From the NCBI RefSeq assembly GCF_000711695.1, contig NW_013547011.1, positions 124,001 through 188,000 of the forward strand: DNA of 64,000 nt. The letters are read 5' to 3'. The position numbers and the translations under genes are program-made. This document shows, in pieces, positions 23,671 to 34,013 of this stretch (positions within the stretch are counted from its first letter, which is position 1; every line of letters starts with the position of its first letter). This DNA is from Tilletiaria anomala UBC 951. Lineage: Eukaryota > Basidiomycota > Exobasidiomycetes > Georgefischeriales > Tilletiariaceae. The notes under the pieces were generated by a model. The model did no database searches and had not been told where the DNA came from. It saw only the letters and a list, made by a program, of their open reading frames with translations.

Positions 23671-25947
23671 TGTGTAACATCAATGTGACAATTTTATCGA
23701 CTTGCGTGGTTAACGATTCAATGTAGCAAATGTCTCAAGCTATACCTTTGTGTCTGATTTAGAGACTCTTTTAGAGCGTGCACACACACGACTCTCGCTT
23801 GCTCTGTATCCGCACTCGCGTCAATCTTGCATGTCAGCTTCCGGCTCGTGTCAGTCATCACAGTCCACATCAAGCCAGTAGCTACATGTTGAATGAATAC
23901 GACTTGCATCGCTCTCTGTGAGCTTGGCTTCATCAACAGATGAGCGTGCCGGATCGTTCTACGTGCATGATAGCAGCTTTCGGTAGCGTCAATCTCAGCT
24001 GTTAGTGAGACTGCTCAAAATGCAGGTCCCATGAAGCTGCACTCGTCTCTTGATCAACATCTAGCGCCGAAAGGTCAAAGAGCAATATATGTCGCTACCA
24101 CTGCGCACGCTTTGTCTCGCAGTGACACACCAGCAGCGTTGCACGACGACTACGCTTGAGCGCCATATGGCACGGTTCTAGAGCGCTTGAACTCATGGAT
24201 GCTGCTCACCCAGCGGCCAGGGGCTGGAGCAATATCCGTCGATTGTTCCCTTCAGCCGTGTCTACCACTGAAGCTTAAGTTGAGCTTCAGGCTACAGCAT
24301 GTGAGCGCTCGGCTTCAAAGCACTCCAAGGGACGCGCGCGACGAAGGGCTACTTCGACGTGGATGGCCTATATGCCGGAAGCACTGTCCTGAGTATTTGG
24401 ATATGATGTCGCTGCTGCTGCTCCGGCTGCAGTGGCTATAGCAGCTGTCGTTTGGGCAGGAGTCCAAGCAGAGTTCGACCTTGTTTCTCAAAGACTAGCA
24501 CACCGTCAATCTCTGCTGGACCGTCGTCGCGCTTCGACGTCCCACGCCGAGGGGTACCTCGGAACGCAGCGCCGGACTTCAAGGCCGCGCTTGTCAGCAT
24601 ACACATTGCTCGACACGCCGCAACATGATCCCAACTCCCATCGATACCTGACCACACCTGATCAAGAAAGACATACGTTTCGCCGAGTACGTGATGCGCA
24701 AGGCAGCTCGCGTGTGGGCTAAGAGTGCAGTGGAGACTGTAGATTTGGCCTGGTGGCCTACTGATGAGCTTTGTAGGAGGGGCAGGCTAGAAGTGCATGT
24801 TAGAGCTGGAAGCCATGTGCTACCTGGAGAAGCATTGCGTGAGTCATCAAGAACGTATCGCAGGTCTAAGCTGCTGCTTTGCCGCCAAAAGAGCTACTCG
24901 TGAATACTCACATATTACAGGATTCAATTATAACTAGAGCTTAACGGCAGGGGAAGTTCATCAACGGATTTGAACCCAAGGCGCCAACTCGTCCTATTTT
25001 CGTCTGCTTTGTTTTTGGTCCTTACTTCCTCCGTCCTCCGACCCCTGGCCTCCGTGCATCTACCCCACATCCCTTTCTGTCTGCCTCTGGCACTCTATCG
25101 TCTGTGGAATTGCCCTTCAGACCCCCCTCTCATATCCTGTGGACAGCCCTCGTCCACACCTACGATCGCGTCCACGATATACTGCACTCAAGCTACGTCC
25201 ATTCTTACCAATGTGTCTCTAAGCAAGCTACGCCTCAAGCCCACCCTAGACTCGTAACAATGCATGCCCTGGAAATGAACCCTCTGTCGCCTTGCTTCTC
25301 CCTCTCACGCAATCTCACCACGTGGAGTTGCCTGAACTTTCTCCGTCCGCATCTCCTCGTCCAAGTCGCTGAAGGCTGCGTGCTGTTTCTTGGCAGAACC
25401 ATACCTAGAAGGCCCTGATGAGGTGGGACGAAGCTACGGCTCTTGGTGGCAGGGCGGGGGCGGACAGCAGCTCGAGGTGATGCAGTGTAAAATCAGTTGG
25501 TATTGAGATGACATGCAGTACATTTGGACCGATAGCAGTTGCGTCTGAGATATTCTGGTGTGCGTGAGGGTCTTCGTAAGCTACTATGCGCATTCAATGC
25601 TGCTCCTACTGGCGCGGACCTCAATCTGTCATACAAGCTGCTACATCGAACGATGTATGGCGAGCAAAAACACTATGGCTGCAGAGGAGCACAGTGCAGT
25701 TGAGATCTGCCAAATACTCACACATATATGTCAGGTAAGCTGGTCTGCCAACTCCTACACGGCCACACCAGGTGCCGCAACGTCTGCGGAACTTTGCTCT
25801 GTCGCGATTGCCGCTGCGGCACCAACAGCCAACTCGAATCCGTCTGTAGTCTCAGCACGCCAGCTCGAAGGCACTAGCCACGAGAAGGGGTGGGGGCTGT
25901 GTGATCGGGAGGTGCCACGCCGCTAGCATGACAATAGCGTGGGACCT
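23671..25947. other. Gene debris or spacer between ACR3 and ArsH
   Basis: Several short frames occur (for example 24432-24722 and 24691-24903 on the plus strand), but none has a recognisable domain. The piece with VMRKAARVWAKS and AWWPTDEL looks once-coding and is limited by stops. The sequence may hold a third decayed gene of the cluster; the family could not be named. Confidence 0.3.
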
Positions 25948-25967
25948 CGAATTTGAAATTGGAGCTT
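25948..25967 (-). promoter_or_regulatory. Palindromic AATTTCAAATT element upstream of the decayed ArsH
   Basis: On the minus strand this 20-bp block matches 22195-22214 at 19 positions. It lies about 140 bp upstream of the first ArsH-like codon, as expected of a shared regulatory site in a former co-regulated cluster. Confidence 0.5.
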
Positions 25968-26106
25968 GCTCCCATCTCGACGAAAGACGTCCCTCTTCCT
26001 CGCCCGTATGTGCACTCGCTCTCTTCGATCGGCCAAGCCTAGCATTCTTCGACAGCCCTACAGTCGCAAGAACCGAGCCATCATCATTCCATCTATTCCC
26101 CGCAAG

Positions 26107-27296
26107 ATGACGCTCGACTCGCACTCCAATGTCTACAGCTTCTGTGCACAGGACGTTACGGAGCGCATCAAGCAATCAGTCATCGAAGCAGGCGAAGATC
26201 CAGCTTAAGTTGATGCGACGTATCGACCATTCCTCCGCGCCGCTTCCTCCAAAAATGGTGCTGTGAGCCCAGACTGGACAGGTTACGTAGTCTTTGCTGA
26301 GGGCAGCGCAGGGCTGGGGAACGCTGCTTCTCTGTCGCTAGCTCTACCGAGGCCCATCAGAGTGTTGATACTGTACGGTAGCTTGAGGGATAGGTGAGTG
26401 ATCCGAGGAAGTGTACAAACGAAGCCCACATATCTAATTAGGCTGCGGCTGCGGCTTAGGTCTTTTTCGAGGCTCATGGCCTATGAAGCTGCCAGACTGC
26501 TTTCAGGCATGGCGTGCGACGTCAGAATGAACTCGCCAAGAGGCTTGCCACTTAGGGATGATGAGTGATGTTTCTGCCGCATTAAGAATCATGACGCGGC
26601 CTGACATACTCTTCATTATCTGGCCTTCAGACTGTCTCGTCGACCACCCTAAGGTGCTAGAGCTCAGGTCTATGATGGCCTGAAGCGATGCCAACTTCTG
26701 GTGTTCACCCGAGCAGCATGGGTGACTCCTTGAGAAGACGCCAGGACTATGATGACCACCCATACTCATCATGCTGAAGCCTTTCCTCTCCAGTAACATT
26801 ACAGGAATCTTCAAGACAATTTTCGACCATATCCCGCTTTCAACTGGCAGCGTTCGTCCAACGCAAGGTAAAGTTTGTGCCGTCTCGCAAGTCAACGGGG
26901 GCTCGCAATCGTTCAACGCTGTCAACACGTTGCGCATACTGGGTCGCTGGATGAGAATGTGAGCGTGGCTCTCTGTCGATGTGTCACTGAACCCTTGCTG
27001 ATGCGCCACTCCGCAGGTTTGTCATCCCTAATCAAGCGTCTTTGCCAACGGCCTGGAAATGTTTTGATGAAGCCGATCGCATGCTAGCATCGTCGAATCA
27101 CGATCGCTTGGTAGATGTATGCGAGGAGCTCGTAAAAGTGTCGGCCCTATTCGTTGGCAAGGAGCAGCTCTTTGCAGATCGATGGAGCGAACGGTCGGAG
27201 AAGACTCGTAATGCTGGAGCATTGTTCACTCAAGAGCAAAAGGAACGCGCCAAAGGTGAGGCCGCTAGGGTCATTGACAGCATCGCATCAAGGTGA
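26107..27296 (+). pseudogene. arsH: Decayed arsH (NADPH-dependent FMN reductase family)
   Basis: ArsH oxidises trivalent organoarsenicals and reduces quinones. Recognisable blocks are [102 protein letters not shown] and VIPNQASLP. Introns still splice well at 26394-26460 (joining LRDR to SFSR), about 26722-26792 (joining QHG to NITG) and about 26959-27016 (joining MRM to FVIP). There are at least three lesions: a TAA near 26206 before YRPFL, a frame conflict between RDD and HPKV, and a TGA near 26682 where the family has Trp (ELRxLSxWS). The C terminus ends at a normal position. The lesions are few, so decay looks recent. Sequencing error cannot be excluded. Confidence 0.75.
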
Positions 27297-27849
27297 GCCC
27301 TGGTTTGCAATACATACACCGTATCTGACTGTACTAGGCGCCCCTCTGTTGTGGGTAGCTTACTGACACATTGAAGTTCGAGGCGTAGGGCTAAGTCAAG
27401 CTTCTTACAGGCATAGCACAGTCAGATGGAGCTTTGTACAGCTGCCTCCAAGAAAATAGTGACTCTGAACAACATCGCCGTTGAACGCTGGCGCGGCATG
27501 TGTCAGTGCATCATACGTGCCGAGCAGCGAAAGCCTGCGACCTGACGAGTTTCGAGTAGATAAGCAGCAGCAGGGAAGGTCAGCTGGTGCGTCGCTCCTA
27601 AAAGTCAACTTCAGGTTTATCAAGCCGTGTCAAAGTTACGTGTGTAGTCCATCTACGTGAGACGTGCACAATGTTATGAGAATCCAGCAATCGATGCTTG
27701 ACATACAATGGCCATTCCGCCTTTTCGCACGCAACAGAAGCATCGCCACACTCGTGCCACGCTAGCCCCTTCCTAATGCACCGCAGCTTTCCCACCTCTT
27801 GTCTTCCCTGCGTTCACGTTCCGCATAGAGGGTCGTCCAGGGAAGTATC
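27297..27849. other. Spacer between two pseudogenes
   Basis: Nothing recognisable is seen in these 550 bp on either strand. Confidence 0.35.
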
Positions 27850-28390
27850 AATAGCATCGACACTGACACCAGTGAACCTTTTGCAGGTGTGATTGTCCCA
27901 ATGTGATGTATACGGATATGAAATGGCAATGTCCTGCTCAAATTCGTTACTTCCAGCCGTGGAGGCCTGCACGATGGCCCTTCGATAATCCCCTATTCCT
28001 CTGCTGTACCTCTTTGATCGCCTTCGAAGCAGAAGTAAGCAAGCGACCACATGACAGTGAGGTATAGCATCCTACATCGTGAAGGTGCGAACGGTAAGTT
28101 CTCCATGGTTCGGGCTGCGCTTCGATTACGGCGAGAGTGATACCGATGGTGTGGAGAAGCCCGATAAGTGAACGCGGGCTAAGGATAGAAGGGAATCTGC
28201 GCTCGAGCAAAGGCCTTCGAATGCTGATGGCCACCGGTCGCGACCGAATTGCTTGGTAAACCAGCACAGCGATTGTCGTATCGCCATCCCGCAGCTTGGA
28301 CGTAGTCGAGCCTGAGATAATGATGACAGAGAGCAGCGGACACAACGCATAGAGTATGACTTGCGGCCGCACTGCCCATGGTGCTCCCAT
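27850..28390 (-). pseudogene. Decayed, truncated second copy of ACR3
   Basis: On the minus strand two frames resemble the middle and C-terminal half of the intact ACR3. The first (from about 28358) has VILYALCPLLSV, LRDGDTTIAVLVY, LSPRSLIGLLHTIGI in the order of ACR3 residues 195-275. The second (about 28010-27880) has SKRYSRGIGDYRRAIVQAS and TAGSNEFE, matching ACR3 residues 317-345. A frameshift separates them. The N-terminal third with the conserved Cys and the extreme C terminus were not found. Sequence drift is much stronger than in arsH, so this copy died earlier or came from a distant paralogue. Confidence 0.75.
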
Positions 28391-29919
28391 GGCCGTCGAG
28401 CGTCATTCCTGCTTCGCCAGACATGTTACTTGCGAGCGGTTACCCCGGAGGTCGGAATTGCCGGTGCGTCGTCAGCATCGCCGTAGTGCTTTGATAAGCG
28501 CCCATAGATGCTGGATGAGGTGCTGCCACGGGGTTTCCCTGCTTTGGTAGGAAGTGCGCGAGGGCACAATGCGTACCCCCCTTGAGGAGAGTGGGGAATT
28601 CGAGATGTTACATAGGCAGCTATCTCAACCGTCGAGATGCCCGAACTGAGATAGATCTTCGGCCTTTGCAATCTCCACATGACTCTCGAGGTATCATTCA
28701 AACACGTTTGGAGGCTTGAAACTCTAAGAGCTGTGAAGCAGTGAAAGGGAGTGGCGAAGCATTTCAAATTCAAATCCTGCACAGCTGCACGTCTGTCTTC
28801 CTTTGAGCCTGCAACCACGATGACCACCATTATGATTTTATTCACGCGATGTTGCGCTGGCAATCTTACTGCAAAGGTAAGTGAAGGCGCGAGAGATCGA
28901 GTCGAGTTAGTGGCAGTGAGGAGTTGGAGTGGCATATCGGCCCTGGGGGAAGAGCGGAGAGGACAGGCGAGGTGAAGTGCGCATGGAAACACTTCGCTCG
29001 GGTCTGTTGAATCAGTGCTTTTGCACTGGTGGTTGGCTGTTGAAGCATGTCGCTCGGAGTGGTGCGTCGAGGAGGAAGCAAAGATACGGCGGAGGCGCGT
29101 CCTGACTTAAGTCAACAGCCTCGCCAACAACACGCACACCGCTTTCAAGCTGGCAGAGCACCCTATCAACCTCAAGAGATGGGTACAAACGTACCCTGTA
29201 CCAAATGAGCGCACCCCACGTCAGCGAGAGGTGGAAGAACATCGGAAGATGCTCGAATGGCAAGTCAAAAGCTGCTCCAGGAACGATGGCGTCGTTGACG
29301 TTTGCAGAGCAGATTACGGAGAGACTCGAGCTCACTAGCGTCTGCTGCAAAAAAAAGGTCACTTCTCACGTAGTCAATGATCCCGGAGCCGACAGTCCAC
29401 CAGCTCATAACTTTCCCTTCTCATTGCCAAGGCTATGTCCAGCACACTACAAGTACTCTTCCACAACAGTGGTTCACCGCAAAAGGCTCCAAGAGTAGCA
29501 AGACAGAATGCTTATTCACCACAGCAACATCTCACGACAGAGTAGTACAGAAACGACGGAGAGATTGGGCATCGTCAAGAGCGGTACTGTCCTTGGTAGG
29601 AGAAGGTTGGCAGCGATCGGTCTGACCACCAGTGATACGCTGCAGAACAATGGAATGGTACGCAACCATCAGCAAGCACGCAGCAGCAGTCGTTTCAACG
29701 AACATCGGTCGTCCCGTCATCTTGATGTGTTCACAAGCCGTCCTGATGTACGTGGCGAGTCAGGAGCACCACGCACGTCGAGATTCGAAGATACTGTGTG
29801 CAGCGGTGTGACGTCACCAGCCAAGTCGTCAGGTGGTGTACTAGGTGGCCAGTTCAGAATCTTTGCGAGATTCGCCACCGTCGCAATAGTTGGTAATCTA
29901 GTCATTTTGAGGTAGCTCA
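28391..29919. other. Unassigned sequence beside the ACR3 pseudogene
   Basis: Frames of up to about 190 codons occur on both strands (for example 28426-28992 minus), but none shows a family signature or conserved splice pattern. It includes a motif site at 28761-28771. It may be promoter and 5' debris of the dead ACR3 copy. Confidence 0.3.
28761..28771 (+). promoter_or_regulatory. ATTTCAAATTC element upstream of the dead ACR3 copy
   Basis: The core ATTTCAAATTC is preceded by GAAGC, as at the ACR2-ACR3 site (GAAGCTC). It lies about 370 bp upstream of the visible start of the minus-strand ACR3 pseudogene. Confidence 0.35.
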
Positions 29920-30330
29920 CTAGGGCATTTTATCAAAGTAGGCAGTGCTATAGGCCTTAGATACTACTAGTCCATCGAGGACCCCTCGGACAGGCTTGCA
30001 CATTACCTCGAAGGGTGAAATAAAGATGTCCGAGGATCATCGTACAGGCACTAGAAGTGGGTAGGGGAAAGTCGTTATTCAAAGCTACTACTGCTAAATC
30101 AAGCCCCCTTTGTCCGCTGAAAGGTCAGCTACTCAGGTATTAGAGGGTCAGATACGATAATTTAAACCAGTAACTCAAGTACTGGGTGGGCATGGCTTTA
30201 CGTGGGCTTGTAAACTTAACCCGGACCGCCGAGACTACGAGGCGGCAACTTCAAAGGTGAGTGTAGGCTATATACAACGAGTAGATCACCTAGACATAGT
30301 AAGAATAATAAGGCTACCACTAGTCACAAG
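29920..30330. repeat. AT-richer, unclassified, repeat-like sequence
   Basis: Composition changes sharply here: many TA-rich words (ATACTACTAG, AAGAATAATAAGG) and stops in all frames, unlike both flanks. It could be the fossil of a transposable element or an imported fragment. No terminal repeats or coding motif allow a family name. Confidence 0.3.
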
Positions 30331-30659
30331 GTACAGGACTGTTCAGATGTCGTCCTCGGTACCCTCGCACGCTATAGACTGCTCCCAAATGACTGGCTCA
30401 CTACGATTATTGAGACCTCACATGTTGCTAGAGGTTCTGCAGCTGTACGCTGTAACTTTCAGTTCTGACGAAAATGTAAAGAAAGCAGAGCTGAGGTGGA
30501 GTGAAGATTTGCTCAGTGGAAAGCAAGGCTGCCACAGGTGCCTATGTCAAACAACACGAAGAGTAGGGTGCGGGAAAGGTGTCTTACAGGTGCGGCGTGC
30601 AAGGCTAGGCTCTTCAAGCGTCCAAGCTCGAGTGTTCCTTGTTCCAGTCTCGAGGCTCG

Positions 30660-31230
30660 AATCACTGCTTTATTCTCGGAGCGCCGCCTAGCGTTTGCTC
30701 CTCGAGCAACAGCGTCTTCGCGGCGCGTGAGTGGGCCCAAATGTGTGCACCGTAGCGAAGCAGGACCAGCTGAACTATGCCTAGCGCAGCTGCAATGGCC
30801 GCTAAGATCGTAGACGATATCCCAGGGGTCTAGATTCGCTGCGGCATGGGTAACAGGGATACATAAGGTGACCATGTCGGAAGCCGAGTAGCACTCACTG
30901 TACATGGCTGGGGCGAATAGTGGGAATAGCCAAGCAAGGAACTGCAGTACAGCATGAGCTTACATGAGACTTTATAGCATATCATGCGCGCGACACTTAC
31001 ATTGCGCAGCTACGATTGAGCGGCAATCTCAGGGGAGGCGAAATCCTCGTAGCAATCTGCCAAGTAGATCCCTGCAGCTAGAATGGATGAAGTTGGCAGC
31101 CATGAACAGGACCGAAGCATTGCAATGCCCTTCGGCCTTCCGCGCGTACGTCATCGCAAGCAACGCCTACGATCGTCCATTGTTTCAGCAGCCCCCTCAA
31201 TCTCAGCCACGGAGCTCTTTACCACCTCCA
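30660..31230 (-). pseudogene. Possible decayed MFS transporter fragment
   Basis: The minus strand has a stretch reading PGISSTILAAIAAALGIVQL then VLLRYGAHIWAHSR and a charged end. It looks like the last helix and cytosolic tail of an allantoate-permease-type (DAL5) transporter. Further upstream NASVLFMAANFIH resembles a preceding helix of that family. Frames do not join, and the rest of the protein is missing. The resemblance is by eye only and could be chance. Confidence 0.22.
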
Positions 31231-31601
31231 ACATCGACGCGTGGCATAGGCCAGCAGCTCAGCTTGTGAGAGCTGTTGGCCCCGCGAGTAATTGAGCCAG
31301 CGACTGGTCAGCTGTGTACGTGGTGAGCCGGTGACTGGTACAGTGCTCACCCCGCAGTCACGTGGGGAAGGCTGGCTTTCACGAGCGGATAGACGATCCA
31401 CATGTAGTCAGTCAGAGCCGAGTGCCGTTGCCGTCCCTCGCTTATCTGCTCGGCTCATGGACCAGGCTGTATTGATTCTCCCAAGTGTCCACGTAGTCTA
31501 TGCATTGTTTTCCTTGTGATCGTATACACATTCCTCAGCTCGTGTGAAGAACAGAGCCGAGCAGCAAGCAAAGCGATTCAAATAACTATAATCCTGCAAC
31601 A

Positions 31602-33382
31602 ATGGCATTCTCTACACCCATGGCTGGACTCGCATGCCTTCGCGCCGCAACGAGGAGCCTCGCTGCGGGTGGCGCGTCGGCGTACGCAGGCTGCAGCGGT
31701 AGCAAGGTGGTGACAGCAGCCGCCCTGCGTCGTGCTTATGCTTCCGAGGCGGCCGTCGGTGGGCCGAGCTTCAAGCTGACGGAAGACCAGGAGGCGTACC
31801 GAGGTGTGTACGGGATGGGCCTCTTTTGACGTAACGCGAGCAGGTTTAGCTTGTTTGTCTGTTGTGGCGTGCTGACGTGAATGGCCACACTCTTGGCTTG
31901 CAACAGATCTTGCGCGCAAGTTCACCGAAGAGCACATCATCCCCAAGGCCGAGCACCATGACAAGACGATGGAGTACCCCTGGGAGATCATCAAGGCCGC
32001 TCACAGCGTTGGCTTGCTCAACACGCACATCCCAGAACAATACGGAGGGTCTGGCCTGGGCCTGATGGAATGCAGTCTGATCAGCGAGGAGCTCGCGTAC
32101 GGCTGCTCAGGGATCCAGACGGCCATCGAGGCCAATGGGCTTGCTGAGGCCCCCCTGATTGTCTCGGGCAGCGACCACGTGAAGAGCAAGTACCTTGGTC
32201 GCATGACCGAGGAGCCGCTCGTTGCTGCGTACTGCGTCACCGAGCCGGGCGCAGGCTCAGACGTGGCCAATATTTCCACGCGTGCAGAGAAGAAAGGCGA
32301 CAAGTGGGTCATCAACGGGTCCAAGATGTGGATAACTAACGGCGGATATGCCAACTGGTACTTCGTCCTCGCCAAGACCGACCCGTCGCAGAAGGCCGGC
32401 AAGAGCATGACTGGCTTTGTCGTCGATGGTGATTCGCCCGGCATCACGCGAGGCAAGAAGGAGATCAACATGGGCCAGCGCTGCAGCGATACGCGTGAGT
32501 CCCGCGTGAGTCCTGCGCCATGGCTTGCGGATAATCTGGTATCAGGCAGGACCGAGTATATGCGGTAATGACACTGCTTCTGGTTCCTTCAGGTATGATT
32601 ACCTTCGAGGACGTTGAGGTACCCGAGGAGAATGTGCTTGGCAAGCCCGGTGACGGATTCCGGACGGCCATGGGAGCGTTCGACATCACGGTGAGATCGC
32701 TTTTCGACCGTCTAAACGTTCGGCCCTCCAGCTTCGGTTGACCGATCCTTTCTTTACTCCTTTGTTTCCTGCTGTACAGCGCCCGCTGGTTGCATCTGGC
32801 GCCATAGGTGTCGCCTCACGTGCGTTCCACGAGGCGGCCAAGTACGCCTCAGAGCGGCGCACGATGGGCGTGCCGATCATTCAGCACCAAGCGATCGCGT
32901 TCAAGCTAGCCGACATGGCAATGCGCGTCGAGGCGGCGCGCAACATGGTCTGGAAGTCATGCTGGGTCAAGGACCAAGGACAGAGGAACACGTTCTACGC
33001 TTCCATGGCCAAGGCCATGGCGTCCGAGGCGGCGGTCAGCAATGCGAATGATGCGGTGCAGGTCTTTGGCGGAGCCGGTGCGCAGTACCTTTGTATCTCC
33101 TACTTTCCTCGTGAAGATACATGTGCTGATGGTTGCCCCTTTCTCATCATCGCATGCAAAGGCTTCAACACGGAATACCCCGTCGAGAAGCTCTACAGAG
33201 ACTCAAAAATTTTCATGCTGTACGAGGGTACCTCAGAAATCCAGGTGCGTTTCTTTGGGAATGCTGAACATGCACCACGAATGAGATTCAAAGTTCCACC
33301 TTTTGACACCATCTCTGTCATCTTGTGCTTTCCACAGCGTCGCATTGTCTCCAAGTACATCGAGGAACAGTACAAACCGTAG
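31602..33382 (+). CDS. Mitochondrial acyl-CoA dehydrogenase, medium-chain type
   Basis: The enzyme is a flavoprotein that makes the first double bond in mitochondrial beta-oxidation of medium-chain acyl-CoA. Six exons (31602-31803, 31907-32494, 32593-32690, 32780-33077, 33162-33244, 33338-33382) encode 437 residues. The N terminus is an Arg/Ala-rich presequence ([25 protein letters not shown]) likely cleaved near residue 48. Domain order is ACAD N-terminal helices, middle beta domain ([26 protein letters not shown]) and C-terminal helices ([15 protein letters not shown]). The catalytic Glu is Glu417 in LYEGTSEIQ, the position used by medium- and short-chain enzymes. [15 protein letters not shown] matches medium-chain members best. 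The frame closes exactly over all five introns. Confidence 0.92.
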
Positions 33383-34013
33383 GGGCGCATAGATGCACTT
33401 CCAGTAACTTGCGCATGTTGCGCTCTTTCGCATCACTTGCATGGTTGGGAGACTGCAAAAAGATCGATCTGGCTGCGGTTGCTTTGAGCGATCAAGCTCA
33501 AGCGGAAGAGCCAAAGCATGCGTTCGTTCTCTGGCGTAGATCGCCTTCGCGGCCTCTTAGTTGTGGATCAGCATACATGCTCGTACACTGTCGTTGAAAC
33601 ACATCCGTCTTGCATGCGTTGAGACGGGAACAGCGTCATACTCGCTGTGCAACGCATTACATGCCCACTTTGGCGCTGTGAGACATTTAAACGGAAGGCA
33701 TGTTCAGACGAATATGCTCTGATGGAAAGTGGATGAACGAGCGAGCGATGGTGCAGCTAAGTCCGTGATGCGTAAACAGAGAGGCGCCACTTTCCACGGA
33801 TATGTGCACGGGGCAACCGAGTTGCACGTTTTGCTGCTCTTGAGGGTATGTTGGCATGCTCACATTGAGTTCCTCCAATGGCACACTGCGTGCTTGCCAG
33901 TACTGGTCCACATGCGCCCGTGCCTTTGCGCTATGCGCTAGATGCATACCTGCCTTTATCGACAGTCCGGGCACTTGCAGTTCTCGTCGGCATTTGACCG
34001 AAAGCAACTCACA
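33383..34013. other. Intergenic between acyl-CoA dehydrogenase and IMPase
   Basis: These 631 bp lie between tandem plus-strand genes and hold a 3' UTR and a promoter. No supported gene was found. Confidence 0.4.

Noticed and set aside
26680-26684. TGA in arsH read as selenocysteine or recoded
   Set aside because: The family has Trp at this place, no selenocysteine machinery is known in such fungi, and other lesions are present.
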